From: JADIYM01 sp964641945
Lineage (GTDB): Bacteria > Acidobacteriota > Blastocatellia > UBA7656 > JADIYM01
Assembly (NCBI GenBank): GCA_964641945.1
Contig: CAZXLQ010000106.1
Location: 1 to 15,278 of the forward strand
Direction of reading: 5' to 3'
Length of the DNA: 15,278 bases
This document shows positions 1-7,399 of this stretch, in pieces. A model generated the notes under the pieces. The model was not told where the DNA came from. It saw only the letters and a list, made by a program, of their open reading frames with translations, and did no database searches. The translations under genes were made by a program, and so were the position numbers. Numbering within the stretch: the stretch's first letter is position 1; each line of letters starts with the position of its first letter.

Positions 1-64
1 GTCCTTGGCGCCTTTGCGAGAAACGCTCGCGTAAGACCGCGTCTCTCGCAAAGGCGCCAAGGAC
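1..64. repeat. Long hairpin repeat, GCG-type (cut by window start)
   Basis: Bases 1-21 and 44-64 are perfect reverse complements (21 bp) around a 22-nt loop. The right arm continues past 64 with more of the same vocabulary (TCGCAAAGACGCAAATGC), so the left arm probably extends beyond the window edge. The words GCGCCTTTGCGAGA and TCTCGCAAAGGCGC match those in the copies at 8401-8429, 11730-11818 and 12475-12571. The element lies beyond the terminator of the minus-strand gene that ends at 146. Confidence 0.85.
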
Positions 65-87
65 TCGCAAAGACGCAAATGCAGGAA

Positions 88-115
88 GCCCCCGCGGATG
101 TCTGTCCGCGGGGGC
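88..115 (-). terminator. GC-rich hairpin terminator of the secreted-protein gene
   Basis: Bases 88-98 and 105-115 form a perfect 11-bp stem (GCCCCCGCGGA against TCCGCGGGGGC) with a 6-nt loop, 30 nt downstream of the stop codon at 146. Read on the minus strand, the stem is followed only by a weak T-rich stretch (TTCCTGCATTTG). It resembles a rho-independent terminator, but the U-tract is poor. Confidence 0.6.
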
Positions 116-145
116 CTCGCTGTCAGCTTCGATCGACTCCCGGCC

Positions 146-1303
146 TCAGTCGTTGATCGCCTCGAGGACCAGGATCGTCCCGATCACGGCGCCGATCACG
201 GCAAGAGTGCCTCCAATGTTGCGGCCGTACTGGTTCCGGCTGTGGTAGCCATCCTCATATCCCCGCTGGAAGCCCTGGCGGAAGTAGTAGTTGTACGTCG
301 ACTGCGAGACATACATTCCGTTGTAGCCACAGTTGGCGTCCTGATACGCGAACGAGTCCTGGTAACCGTAGCGCCATCTGTCGTTCCGATCTGCGCGGCC
401 TGCGTAGTAGCCTTCCCGGTAGCCTTCGTTGATCGCCTGCTCGAGCAGGTTCGCGCCCCACTGGTTCGTCTCGTAGTAGTTTCCGCCGTACCCGTACCGG
501 TAGTTCGCCGGAGTGTAGTAGTACGGATCGTTGTAGTAGTCGTACGACTGCCACGAGTTCACGCGCTGCTGCTGCAGGGCGAGGCGACGCCAGTAGTCTT
601 CCATGTATCGAGCCTGCGCGAGGCGCCGCTGCAGCTGCAGCTCACGACGTCGCTGGTCGGCGATCCGCGTCTGACGGATCAGGTAGTTGTTGTAGGTCGA
701 AACGCGCGCCTTGTTCTCGGCGATGCGGCTTCGCTGTATCTGGTCGGACACGCGCGCGGCGCGGTTGACCGTCTGGTTCCGGCCCGGATAAACGGCGTCG
801 GACGGCCGCGTGTTCGGGTTGACCCGCACGGGCTTGCGAACGACGACGCTGTCGTCAGACGGACGCACGGTCGGATTTACCCGGCCCGGCTTGCGAACGA
901 CGACGCTATCGTCGGAGAACGGTACTGCCGCGGGCTTTCGGACCTTGATCGGCTTTTCGGCACGCTGGACGACGACCGGACCGTTGTCATTCGGGACGCG
1001 AACAGCGTTCTTCGGAGCCTTCGGCTGCTTGACGGACGGACGCTCGGTGCGCTCGGCCCGACGAACGGTTGGCTGATCACGGTTGATCGGTACGCGTTCG
1101 GCGGCGGGAGCCTGGCTCTTAACGCCGCGCTTGACCTTGACCGGTTTCGGCGCAACAACGCCCGTCTGGGCCTTTTCGGCCTTTTCGACACGCTGTGCCC
1201 GCTTGCCGCCACCCTGCGCCATTGCCGGCGTGCTCACACCCGCCAGCGCGACTGCGCCGATCATCACTGCACTTGCAAGTCGGTTGAATGTAATTGACTT
1301 CAT
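146..1303 (-). CDS. Secreted or envelope protein with Tyr/Gly/Arg-rich repeats, function unknown
   Basis: 385 aa, with a start supported by AAGGAG seven bases upstream of the ATG. Residues 1-30 form a signal peptide ending STPAMAQ. Residues 31-128 are basic and rich in Pro, Lys and Val. Residues 130-148 and 149-167 are a tandem 19-aa repeat (SDDSVVVRKP.RVNP..RP), seen as a 57-bp duplication in the DNA. Residues 180-245 are Arg/Gln-rich and probably helical; 253-283 are Tyr/Gly/Asn-rich. Residues 292-356 hold two copies of a GYxxGYxxG-like motif (NEGYREGYYAGRADR and RQGFQRGYEDGYHSR), a pattern I recognise from small exported Acidobacteriota proteins with no assigned function. Residues 364-382 are a Gly-rich hydrophobic segment that could insert in a membrane. 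The high pI and repeats suggest a surface or polymer-binding role, but that is inference. The gene stands alone, with its own terminator. Confidence 0.85.
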   Translation of the reverse strand: MKSITFNRLASAVMIGAVALAGVSTPAMAQGGGKRAQRVEKAEKAQTGVVAPKPVKVKRGVKSQAPAAERVPINRDQPTVRRAERTERPSVKQPKAPKNAVRVPNDNGPVVVQRAEKPIKVRKPAAVPFSDDSVVVRKPGRVNPTVRPSDDSVVVRKPVRVNPNTRPSDAVYPGRNQTVNRAARVSDQIQRSRIAENKARVSTYNNYLIRQTRIADQRRRELQLQRRLAQARYMEDYWRRLALQQQRVNSWQSYDYYNDPYYYTPANYRYGYGGNYYETNQWGANLLEQAINEGYREGYYAGRADRNDRWRYGYQDSFAYQDANCGYNGMYVSQSTYNYYFRQGFQRGYEDGYHSRNQYGRNIGGTLAVIGAVIGTILVLEAIND

Positions 1304-1600
1304 GACTGCTCTCCTTCATCCCCAAACTGCCCGGCGCGCTGGCCGTGGCGGCCTCAACATTGCGTCGGGCCCACCGTGGTGGCCGGGTCCCAAACGCATT
1401 TCACTTGACGCCATCGGTAGTGCGAATGGCGTGCCAGAAGGAAAGGTCAGTCCAGTCAGTAACTTAGCTGTCACGGTATCGATGCGTGTCCACACGATTT
1501 CGTGCATGGAGCGACGTTCTGGAGCGTGTTTGTTGTCAGAGCACCGCGGCGAGCGAGACGCTGCGTCGACGACGTGGATCTCACAGGTCACCAGTTGCCT
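1304..1600. other. Non-coding spacer upstream of the secreted-protein gene
   Basis: No open frame here has credible protein composition or a ribosome binding site. The spacer must carry the promoter of the minus-strand gene starting at 1303, but I find no convincing -35/-10 pair. A short GC-rich inverted repeat (GGCCCACC...GGTGGCC, about 1368-1384) is the only structure noticed. The repeat elements at 1601-1734 fill most of the rest of the 458-base gap between genes. Confidence 0.5.
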
Positions 1601-1679
1601 CCGTGTTCTCCGTGCCTCCCGTGCTCTCTGTATGCAATGGCATTGCCAAACAGAGAGCACAGAGACACGGAGAACACGG
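1601..1679. repeat. Long hairpin repeat, GTG-type
   Basis: Arm 1601-1630 pairs with 1651-1679. The outer 13 bp (CCGTGTTCTCCGT against ACGGAGAACACGG) and the inner 10 bp (GTGCTCTCTG against CAGAGAGCAC) are perfect, with an unmatched 6-7 nt block between them. The 20-nt loop has its own small inverted repeat (GCAATG / CATTGC). It lies 82 nt downstream of the stop of the minus-strand kinase gene that ends at 1762. There is no U-tract. Confidence 0.85.
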
Positions 1680-1689
1680 GTCGACATCT

Positions 1690-1734
1690 CGCCCTCATTC
1701 ATAAATGCGACGAAACCGTGAAAACCGGAACACG
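1690..1734 (+). repeat. 45-nt intergenic repeat module B, copy 1
   Basis: This segment aligns without gaps to 7236-7280 with 32 of 45 identical bases by my hand count. The conserved blocks are CGCCCTCATTC, GCGACG and GGAACA. It begins 10 nt after the hairpin repeat and ends 27 nt before the kinase stop codon. It is outside any gene, so shared coding sequence does not explain the match. Confidence 0.6.
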
Positions 1735-1761
1735 AGAGCCGTCGACGTCGTCAGCGAAGGC

Positions 1762-4700
1762 TCACGGGCGGTGTGCGGGTCGGCGTCGGAGACACCGAGC
1801 GACGGCCACGTCGAGCGCCGTCGCCCTGCCTTCGGCGAACAAACGAGCCGCGACCTCGTCGCCCAGTGCACGGCGGGCAGGGCCGAGGTAGAAGTCGAGG
1901 TCGGCACTGGCCTGCGGTGTGATCGCTACCCCCATCTCTTCGCGCAGGACGGCCGCCGTCCCCGCAAGGCGAATCGCTTCTTCGTGCCGCCCGCCCGCGG
2001 CGAGAGCCCAAGACAGGTCATCGAGTGCGGCGGAGACGCCGGAGCGGTATTCCAGTTCCCAAAACCGGGCGAGCGATTCCTCGAGCAACTCGACGGCCCT
2101 CTCGGCGTCGCCCCGCCAGAGTGCATACAGACCCCGCTGGCCGTGCGCGTAGGCAAGCTTTACCTCGAAGCCGTCACTCCGGGCGACAGCCTCGCACTCG
2201 TTGAGCAGTGCCTCGGCCTCGTCGAGGCGGCCGAGCCGCCCGACACAACCGCTCAGCAGAAGGAGCGTGGTCACCAGATCTACACGGCTCTCGTGGTCGC
2301 GGCAGATCGCGAGACGCTCTAGTAGAAGCCGCTCGGCGTCCGCATAACGGCTGACTGCGAGTGCAAGGATTCCGGACGAGACCAAAGCCGACGACATGCG
2401 CTGCCAATCGCCGAGCTCGCGGGCAAGCGAGAGTGACTCCGTCGCGAGCTCCGCCGCCCGTTCGTACTCACCGGCCGAAACGAAGACGTTCGCAAGAGAC
2501 CCCAGCACGCGACACAGCCCGTCCCCGTCGCCGAGTGCGCGGTAGATCGACGCGCTCTCGTCGAGCCGGACCCGGGCGGTCGCGAGGTCTCCGTCATAGG
2601 CTGCAAGACGACCGGCGGAGGTGATCGCTTCGGCGCGTTCCGGTTCCGCGAGGACGGTCGCGCTCTCGAGCGCCGCATCGAGCCACCGACGTCCCTCGAC
2701 GATGTGACCGCGCCGGATCCAGAAGTGCGTGAGCGCCCCACAAATCCGCGCCGAGACTTGCGGGTCGCCCCCCTCGCCCGTCTCTCGCGAAAGGACGAGG
2801 CGCAGGTTGTCGTAGTCAATCGCCAGTCGACCGGCCCACGACGCCTCCTCGGGACCCTGCCAGTGGCTCCGGGCGCGCTCGGCGAGTGCAGCGAACCACT
2901 CCGTGTGCGCAGCGAGCGCCGCCGGCGCCTCCCCCGTTGCCGACAGTCGCTCCCAGGCATACTGGCGAATCGTCTCGAGCATCCCGTACCGCGCCCCGCC
3001 GTCCCGGGAGTCGGCCGTGACGAGCGACGTGTCGACCAGGCGGGTCATCAGGTCGACGACGTCGTCCCGTTCGACCGGTCCGGACGCGCACACGGACTCG
3101 GCGGCCTCGAGATCCCACCCACCGGCGAAGACCGACAGTCGGGCCAGAAGCGCGCGCTCCTGGTCGCTCAGCAGATCGTAGCCCCAGTCGATCGCCGCTC
3201 GGAGAGTCTGGTGGCGAGGAAGCACGGCCCGGTCGCCGCCAACGAGCAGCCGAAAGCGGTCTCGAAGTCGCTCCAGTATCTGATCCACTGCTAGCGCTCG
3301 CACCCGCGCGGCCGCGAGCTCTATGGCGAGCGGGATCCCGTCGAGCCGGCGACAGATCTCGGCCACACCGGGCGCGTTCCGCTCCGAGAGCGAGAATTCG
3401 GGCCTTGCAGACTGCGCCCGCTCGACGAAGAGCTGGACCGATTCACAGTCCGCAATCTCGTCGACGCACGGCGCGTTCAGTCGGCCGGGCAGTCCCAATG
3501 GCGCAACCTCGTAGCGCGCCTCACCCTCGACCCCGAGCGCTTCGCGGCTCGTGGCGAGAATGCTGACCCGGGGGCAGGCGTGCAGGAGGTCGGTGGAGAA
3601 CCGCGCGCAGGCGTCGACGAGGTGTTCGCAGTTGTCGAGGACGACGAGCAGGTTGCGGCCGCGAAGAGCACGCTGGAGCGTCGCCGCGAGGGGCTCGCCA
3701 CCCTCCTCGCGAATGCCGAGCACGGAGGCGACAGCCGCCGAGACGAGCCTCGGATCGGTCAGCGACGCCAGCTCCACGAGCCACGCTCCATGCGCGTACC
3801 GCTTCCGTGACGATGCGGCTGCCTCGACGGCGAGCCTCGTCTTGCCCATACCGCCCGGGCCCACGAGGGTCACAAGTCGACCCTCGGAAAGAAGCGACGC
3901 AACCGCGGCGACCTCGGAACGCCGGCCGACGAAACCGCCGACGAACGTGGGGAGAGTGCCCTCGCCCAGAGCCGCAACGTCGGCCGCGACCGACGCGTCG
4001 AGCGCACTTAGAAAGTCCTCTACCGTTTGAAAGCGCTCGGAGGGATCTTTCGACAAGGAGCGCAGGATTGCGGTCTCGAGCTGCTCGGGCACGTCCGGCG
4101 TATGTTCGCGCGGCGGGCGTGGCAGTGAGCTGAGATGCAGCTTCGTGATCCCGGCACTTGTCGCTGCCGTAAACGGCGGACTTCCCGTGACGAGCTCGTA
4201 GAGAACGCAACCGAGGGCATAGATATCGGCCCGGCCGTCGACTTCGTCGCCCGTCGCCTGTTCGGGCGCCATGTAGGCCGGGGTGCCGAGCCCGGCACCG
4301 CCGGCCGAAAGATCTCCCGTGGCCCGCCCGACGCCTTCAGCCAGCTTCGCGATGCCGAAGTCCAGCACCTTCACGCGGGTCCCGCCCGACCCCTCCTCGA
4401 GGAAGATGTTGTCCGGCTTGAGATCGCGGTGGACGATTCCGGCGCCGTGCGCCGCGCTCACCGCGTCGCACACCTGCCGCATCAGCGCGACGGCGACTTC
4501 GGACGGCAGTCGCTCCCGTTGCTCGAGCTCGACGCGAAGAGACCGTCCCTCGAGGTGCTCCATGACGAAGTAGGCCCCAACTCTGCTCTCGACGCCGTAC
4601 TCGTGAATAGTAACTATGTTCGGGTGGCGGAGACGGGCGATCGCGTGCGCCTCGCGACGGAACTGCGACAACATCACGGCGCTGGCGGCGAGGTCGCTTC

Positions 4701-5052
4701 GGACGACCTTGAGCGCGACAGTCCGCTGTAGGCTCAGCTGAGTAGCGCGATAGACCTCGCCCATCCCTCCGCGGCCAAGGAGCGCCTCGACGCGGTACTT
4801 CTCGTCGATGACGGCGCCGGCCTCGAGGACGCGTGGCCGCGCGAGGGCCTCGGCTACGACCTTCGTAGGCAATGCGGGCTCGGCGAGGAAGCTGCCCACT
4901 CGCTCGTGCTCGACGAGGAGCGCTTCGACTTCGCGACGCAACTCTGCGTCATCGCCACAGAGTTCGACGAGCAGGCGCGCCCGGTTCTCGCCGCGTCGTT
5001 CGATGGCGAGCCCGAAAACCTCTTCGATGCGCTTGTACCGCTCCGGGGTCAT
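1762..5052 (-). CDS. Ser/Thr protein kinase fused to STAND-type ATPase and TPR repeats
   Basis: 1096 aa. Residues 1-60 are a helical N-terminal segment typical of kinases encoded beside this ECF sigma class. The PknB-like kinase domain spans about 86-352: Gly-loop GRGGMGEVY, catalytic Lys115, HRDLKPDN with Asp210, DFG at 231-233 and GTPAYMAPEQ. All catalytic residues are present, so it should be active. From about 372 comes a COG3903-like predicted ATPase: P-loop GPGGMGKT at 398-405, Walker B LLVVLDNCEHL around Asp473, sensor-like SILATSREALG, then a winged-helix-like region (about 617-700). Residues 780-1090 are TPR-like helical repeats, ending in a FAEGRATALDVAVA motif common at the C-terminus of this ATPase class. 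No membrane segment is visible, so it is probably cytoplasmic. The start has only a weak SD. It is divergent from the sigma factor at 5183; a phosphorylation link between the two is inference. Confidence 0.93.
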   Translation of the reverse strand: MTPERYKRIEEVFGLAIERRGENRARLLVELCGDDAELRREVEALLVEHERVGSFLAEPALPTKVVAEALARPRVLEAGAVIDEKYRVEALLGRGGMGEVYRATQLSLQRTVALKVVRSDLAASAVMLSQFRREAHAIARLRHPNIVTIHEYGVESRVGAYFVMEHLEGRSLRVELEQRERLPSEVAVALMRQVCDAVSAAHGAGIVHRDLKPDNIFLEEGSGGTRVKVLDFGIAKLAEGVGRATGDLSAGGAGLGTPAYMAPEQATGDEVDGRADIYALGCVLYELVTGSPPFTAATSAGITKLHLSSLPRPPREHTPDVPEQLETAILRSLSKDPSERFQTVEDFLSALDASVAADVAALGEGTLPTFVGGFVGRRSEVAAVASLLSEGRLVTLVGPGGMGKTRLAVEAAASSRKRYAHGAWLVELASLTDPRLVSAAVASVLGIREEGGEPLAATLQRALRGRNLLVVLDNCEHLVDACARFSTDLLHACPRVSILATSREALGVEGEARYEVAPLGLPGRLNAPCVDEIADCESVQLFVERAQSARPEFSLSERNAPGVAEICRRLDGIPLAIELAAARVRALAVDQILERLRDRFRLLVGGDRAVLPRHQTLRAAIDWGYDLLSDQERALLARLSVFAGGWDLEAAESVCASGPVERDDVVDLMTRLVDTSLVTADSRDGGARYGMLETIRQYAWERLSATGEAPAALAAHTEWFAALAERARSHWQGPEEASWAGRLAIDYDNLRLVLSRETGEGGDPQVSARICGALTHFWIRRGHIVEGRRWLDAALESATVLAEPERAEAITSAGRLAAYDGDLATARVRLDESASIYRALGDGDGLCRVLGSLANVFVSAGEYERAAELATESLSLARELGDWQRMSSALVSSGILALAVSRYADAERLLLERLAICRDHESRVDLVTTLLLLSGCVGRLGRLDEAEALLNECEAVARSDGFEVKLAYAHGQRGLYALWRGDAERAVELLEESLARFWELEYRSGVSAALDDLSWALAAGGRHEEAIRLAGTAAVLREEMGVAITPQASADLDFYLGPARRALGDEVAARLFAEGRATALDVAVARCLRRRPAHRP

Positions 5053-5182
5053 CAGCTCAGTGTCTTCAACTTGCTGGACAGTGATCCGCGAGCCGCCCCG
5101 AACGGCGCCGGGTACGCCTTTCTGATACGCGACCCACGCCGATCATACGCTATAGTTTGCGAGCCTCCGAGGGGGTGATGGA
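5053..5182. promoter_or_regulatory. Divergent promoter region between kinase and ECF sigma genes
   Basis: This 130-nt spacer must carry promoters for both divergent genes. On the plus strand, TATAGT at 5151-5156 is a plausible -10 box about 27 nt upstream of the sigma start codon, but no good -35 lies 16-18 nt before it. GAGGGGG at 5169-5175 is a strong SD that fixes the sigma start at 5183. I cannot identify the minus-strand promoter. Confidence 0.35.
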
Positions 5183-5755
5183 ATGCCGTCCGGCGAAGTG
5201 ACCGAGCTTCTGGGCCAGTACCGCGAAGGCAAGCGCGAGGCGCTCGACCGCCTCATGCCCCTGGTCTACGGGGAGCTGCGCCGAATCGCGGCGCGGTACA
5301 TGCGGGCCGAGGGCGTGAGCCACACGCTCCAGCCGACGGCGCTGGTTCACGAGGCCTACATGCGGCTCGTCGACCAGCGCGATGTCGAGTGGCAGAGCCG
5401 CGCACACTTTTTTGGAGTTGCGGCGCAGCTGATGCGTCGCCTCCTCGTCGACCACGCGCGCGGCCGAAACCGGCAGAAGCGCGGGGGCGGTCTGCTCGTG
5501 GTGTCAATCGAGGAGAACGACGTCGCGGGCCCGGAGCCAGACGAGGGTCTCGATCTCGTCGCGCTCGACGGCGCGCTCGATCGCCTCGCCGCGCTCAGTC
5601 CGCAGCAGGGGCGAATTATTGAGCTCCGCTACTTCGGAGGGCTCTCGATCGAGGAGACGGCCGAAGTGCTCGGCGTCTCGACGATGACGGTGAAGCGCGG
5701 GTGGTCGATGGCCCGCGCATGGCTGCACCGCGAGCTCTCGGGCGAGGCCGGCTGA
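5183..5755 (+). CDS. ECF-type RNA polymerase sigma factor (TIGR02999-like)
   Basis: 190 aa. The N-terminal half (about 5-95) matches sigma region 2 of the Sigma70_ECF family: VTELLGQYREGKREALDRL, then LQPTALVHEAYMRLVD and SRAHFFGVAAQLMRRLLVDHAR. After a variable linker (about 96-125), region 4 follows: LAALSPQQGRIIELRYFGG and a helix-turn-helix (LSIEETAEVLGVSTMTVKR, about 153-171) for -35 recognition. No anti-sigma gene is adjacent. In this family the partner is often a neighbouring Ser/Thr kinase, which fits the divergent gene at 1762-5052. ATG at 5183 is chosen over the overlapping upstream ATG at 5178, which is out of frame; GAGGGGG sits seven bases before it. The target promoters are unknown. 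Confidence 0.93.
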   Translation: MPSGEVTELLGQYREGKREALDRLMPLVYGELRRIAARYMRAEGVSHTLQPTALVHEAYMRLVDQRDVEWQSRAHFFGVAAQLMRRLLVDHARGRNRQKRGGGLLVVSIEENDVAGPEPDEGLDLVALDGALDRLAALSPQQGRIIELRYFGGLSIEETAEVLGVSTMTVKRGWSMARAWLHRELSGEAG

Positions 5756-5803
5756 CGCACGAAGATCAGCTGACGGCGCCTTGTCACACTCGCGATCTGC
5801 AGG

Positions 5804-6469
5804 TCACGGCTTACGTTTGTTGGTAATCACTCGTCCTTTCAGAATGGTTGCCAGATTCTGTCGCTCAGTCTTGTAGGGCGTCACCTTGGCGTTCTTGTCC
5901 TCGCTCAGCTTTCCCCAATCATCTTCCGTGTAATGGCCGATCACGATCACGTTGCCCTCGCGTGATTCGACTCTGACCCAACGCCGGAAGAACAACTCGC
6001 CCCGCGTCGGGTCGACGACAGCGAGATACGAAGCGCCGAGGCCGCTGTCCGACATCGTCACGAGCAGAGCGGACTTGTTGTCTGCGACGTCGACCTCGGC
6101 GACGTCGTTGACCTCGAAGTACTCGGACATGATCTTACGATGTCGCCCGGTTAGGGCGTCGTACACGCGCAAGGACTGTCCTTCGTTCTCGTACCCGCCG
6201 GCCCCATCTCGGCCGGAGTAGACAACCTTCCGCCCGTTGTCGATGATCCACGCGGCGATCGCGTCTGCTGCAATCTTTGTCTCCTTGCTACCGACGACGG
6301 TTACGTGGAGCGGACCGGAATACGTCCCCGCCGCCGCCTCAACGCGAATGCTGGTGACGACCGGTGGGAAGTTCGGCGCGAGAGTTTGTTGCGCGTAAGT
6401 ACCGTGCGCGTGGCCGATGAGCGTACCGAGGGCGAAGAGGAATACGACGGTCCTGTAGATGTGTACCAT
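5804..6469 (-). CDS. Exported protein of unknown function, beta-propeller-like fragment
   Basis: 221 aa from the ATG at 6469, chosen because GGAGGA lies seven bases upstream and the protein then begins with a signal peptide (MVHIYRTVVFLFALGTLIG, cleavage near TYAQQ). A further in-frame ATG at 6535 would bury this signal and is rejected. The mature part is beta-rich: AWIIDNGRKVVYSGRDGAGG, SLRVYDALTGRHRKI, and KSALLVTMSDSGLGASYLAVVDPTRGELFFRRWVRV are spaced like WD40 or six-bladed propeller strands, but only about two or three blades would fit. No catalytic motif is visible. It is the downstream member of a possible minus-strand pair with the gene ending at 6652, though a 182-nt spacer with a hairpin separates them. 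It is convergent with the sigma gene. Confidence 0.8.
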   Translation of the reverse strand: MVHIYRTVVFLFALGTLIGHAHGTYAQQTLAPNFPPVVTSIRVEAAAGTYSGPLHVTVVGSKETKIAADAIAAWIIDNGRKVVYSGRDGAGGYENEGQSLRVYDALTGRHRKIMSEYFEVNDVAEVDVADNKSALLVTMSDSGLGASYLAVVDPTRGELFFRRWVRVESREGNVIVIGHYTEDDWGKLSEDKNAKVTPYKTERQNLATILKGRVITNKRKP

Positions 6470-6495
6470 TCTCCTGTCCTCCAACTGGAAATCGG

Positions 6496-6541
6496 TCGAA
6501 TATCGGGAATCACGAGCACCGGCGACACCGGCCACCTGCTC
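6496..6541 (+). repeat. Intergenic repeat module C, copy 1
   Basis: This segment shares ordered blocks with 7180-7230: TCGAA, GGGAATC, CCGGCGAC-CCGGC and TGCTC. Small insertions or deletions of 1, 10 and 4 nt are needed to align them. Both copies lie just upstream of the start codon of a minus-strand secreted-protein gene, so a shared leader element is an alternative to a dispersed repeat. This copy runs directly into the hairpin at 6548. Confidence 0.5.
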
Positions 6542-6547
6542 GGCTCG

Positions 6548-6638
6548 GTGCCTCTGCGTCTCTGTGCCTCAGTGTGCGTAGCTCTCCTGTTGTACTCACG
6601 AGAGCGACGCACACCGAGACACCGAGACACCGAGGCAC
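6548..6638. repeat. Long hairpin repeat, GTG-type
   Basis: Arms 6548-6586 and 6600-6638 are both 39 nt and pair without gaps at 33 of 39 positions around a 13-nt loop. The arms are built from short tandem words (GTGCCTCTGCGTCTCTGTGC; ACCGAGAC repeated). The element ends 13 nt past the stop codon of the minus-strand gene at 6652, a position suited to transcription termination or 3'-end protection, but no U-tract follows. Confidence 0.88.
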
Positions 6639-6651
6639 AAAGACGGATCAA

Positions 6652-7170
6652 TCAGTTCACGTCGCCGGCTGCGACGGAGACCCCGCCCGAGAAGCCGGGG
6701 AATGCCAGGAAGGATGCGAGCTGTCCCGATCTCCTGTCGAGGATCTCGATCGTGATTGAGGGATGCGGCGCGCGCTGTCCCTCGGCGACCTCGGACGTGA
6801 TCCGGAAGCTCACGTTGACGTGGCGCAGACCCGTCCTCGGGTCGATCACGACCCCGGTCACGCGCGGGTCGACCATGTACGTGAACGCCTCGCCAGATTC
6901 AATGGAAGCCTGTTGGACGTCTCCCTTCACGTCCACGTAGTCGAGCAGGTAGCGCCCCGAGGACGCCGAAGTGTCGCTGGGCGCGATATAGGTCTTGATG
7001 CGGACCGTCGTTCGGATCAGCTGGTTGTCGGTCGCTGGAACATAGACCCCGTGATCTGTTCCGACGTAGAGCGTGCCACCTTGCTGGGCACGAGCCGGGG
7101 CGACAGCGAACAGCGTCAGGCACGCGACGAGCGAAAGGGCGGCGGCGGAAATGGTACGAGCGAAGTTCAT
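6652..7170 (-). CDS. Small exported protein, function unknown
   Basis: 172 aa from the ATG at 7170, supported by GAGGTG five bases upstream. A signal peptide (residues 1-28, ending PARAQQ) starts exactly there; a longer in-frame reading to 7302 has no signal and odd composition, so it is rejected. The mature part is beta-rich: GTLYVGTDHGVYVPA, TTVRIKTYIAPSDTSASSGRYLLDYVDVKG, then VDPRTGLRHVNVSFRITSE and ASFLAFPGFSGGVSVAAGDVN. It may be a single immunoglobulin-like or similar sandwich fold, but I recognise no family. No Cys pair, lipobox or metal site is visible. Upstream lies module C and then the repeat-rich spacer up to 7514. Confidence 0.78.
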   Translation of the reverse strand: MNFARTISAAALSLVACLTLFAVAPARAQQGGTLYVGTDHGVYVPATDNQLIRTTVRIKTYIAPSDTSASSGRYLLDYVDVKGDVQQASIESGEAFTYMVDPRVTGVVIDPRTGLRHVNVSFRITSEVAEGQRAPHPSITIEILDRRSGQLASFLAFPGFSGGVSVAAGDVN

Positions 7171-7179
7171 GCAAACACC

Positions 7180-7230
7180 TCGAAAATGGGAATCGTTGGG
7201 CGCGACGGGCGCCGGCGACTCCGGCTGCTC
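7180..7230 (+). repeat. Intergenic repeat module C, copy 2
   Basis: It matches 6496-6541 in ordered blocks, with an extra 10-nt block (GTTGGGCGCG) that the other copy lacks. It starts 10 nt upstream of the minus-strand start codon at 7170 and overlaps the edge of that gene's SD. It is followed six bases later by module B. Confidence 0.5.
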
Positions 7231-7235
7231 CTTCC

Positions 7236-7280
7236 CGCCCTCATTCCCAAACGCGACGTGCGTACGAGAACTGGAACATG
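7236..7280 (+). repeat. 45-nt intergenic repeat module B, copy 2
   Basis: It aligns without gaps to 1690-1734 (32 of 45 identical) and, as reverse complement, to 7400-7444 (28 of 45, including a perfect 11-nt block AACTGGAACAT and a perfect 8-nt block AACGCGAC). The pair 7236-7280 and 7400-7444 thus forms a long interrupted inverted repeat. Confidence 0.6.
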
Positions 7281-7399
7281 GTGGTCCCGGCGGCCCGGGC
7301 ACGACCCGGCCGCAGTGTCACGTTGTGCCCGCCAAATATGTCCATTGCTTCGCTTCCCACGCCTCATTCCAGCCACTGCCCGACCTCTCCACCGCTCGA

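Noticed and set aside
98..1297. Long plus-strand open frame (399 codons) opposite the secreted-protein gene
   Set aside because: Its composition is Val/Arg/Leu-rich with no domain or SD, while the opposite strand has a signal peptide, repeats and a clear SD. It is a by-product of high GC.
1762..5052. Antiphage (Avs/STAND) interpretation of the kinase-ATPase genes
   Set aside because: No effector domain, defence neighbours or mobile-element context are visible. COG3903-like ATPases with kinases fit regulatory proteins, and one gene is paired with a sigma factor.
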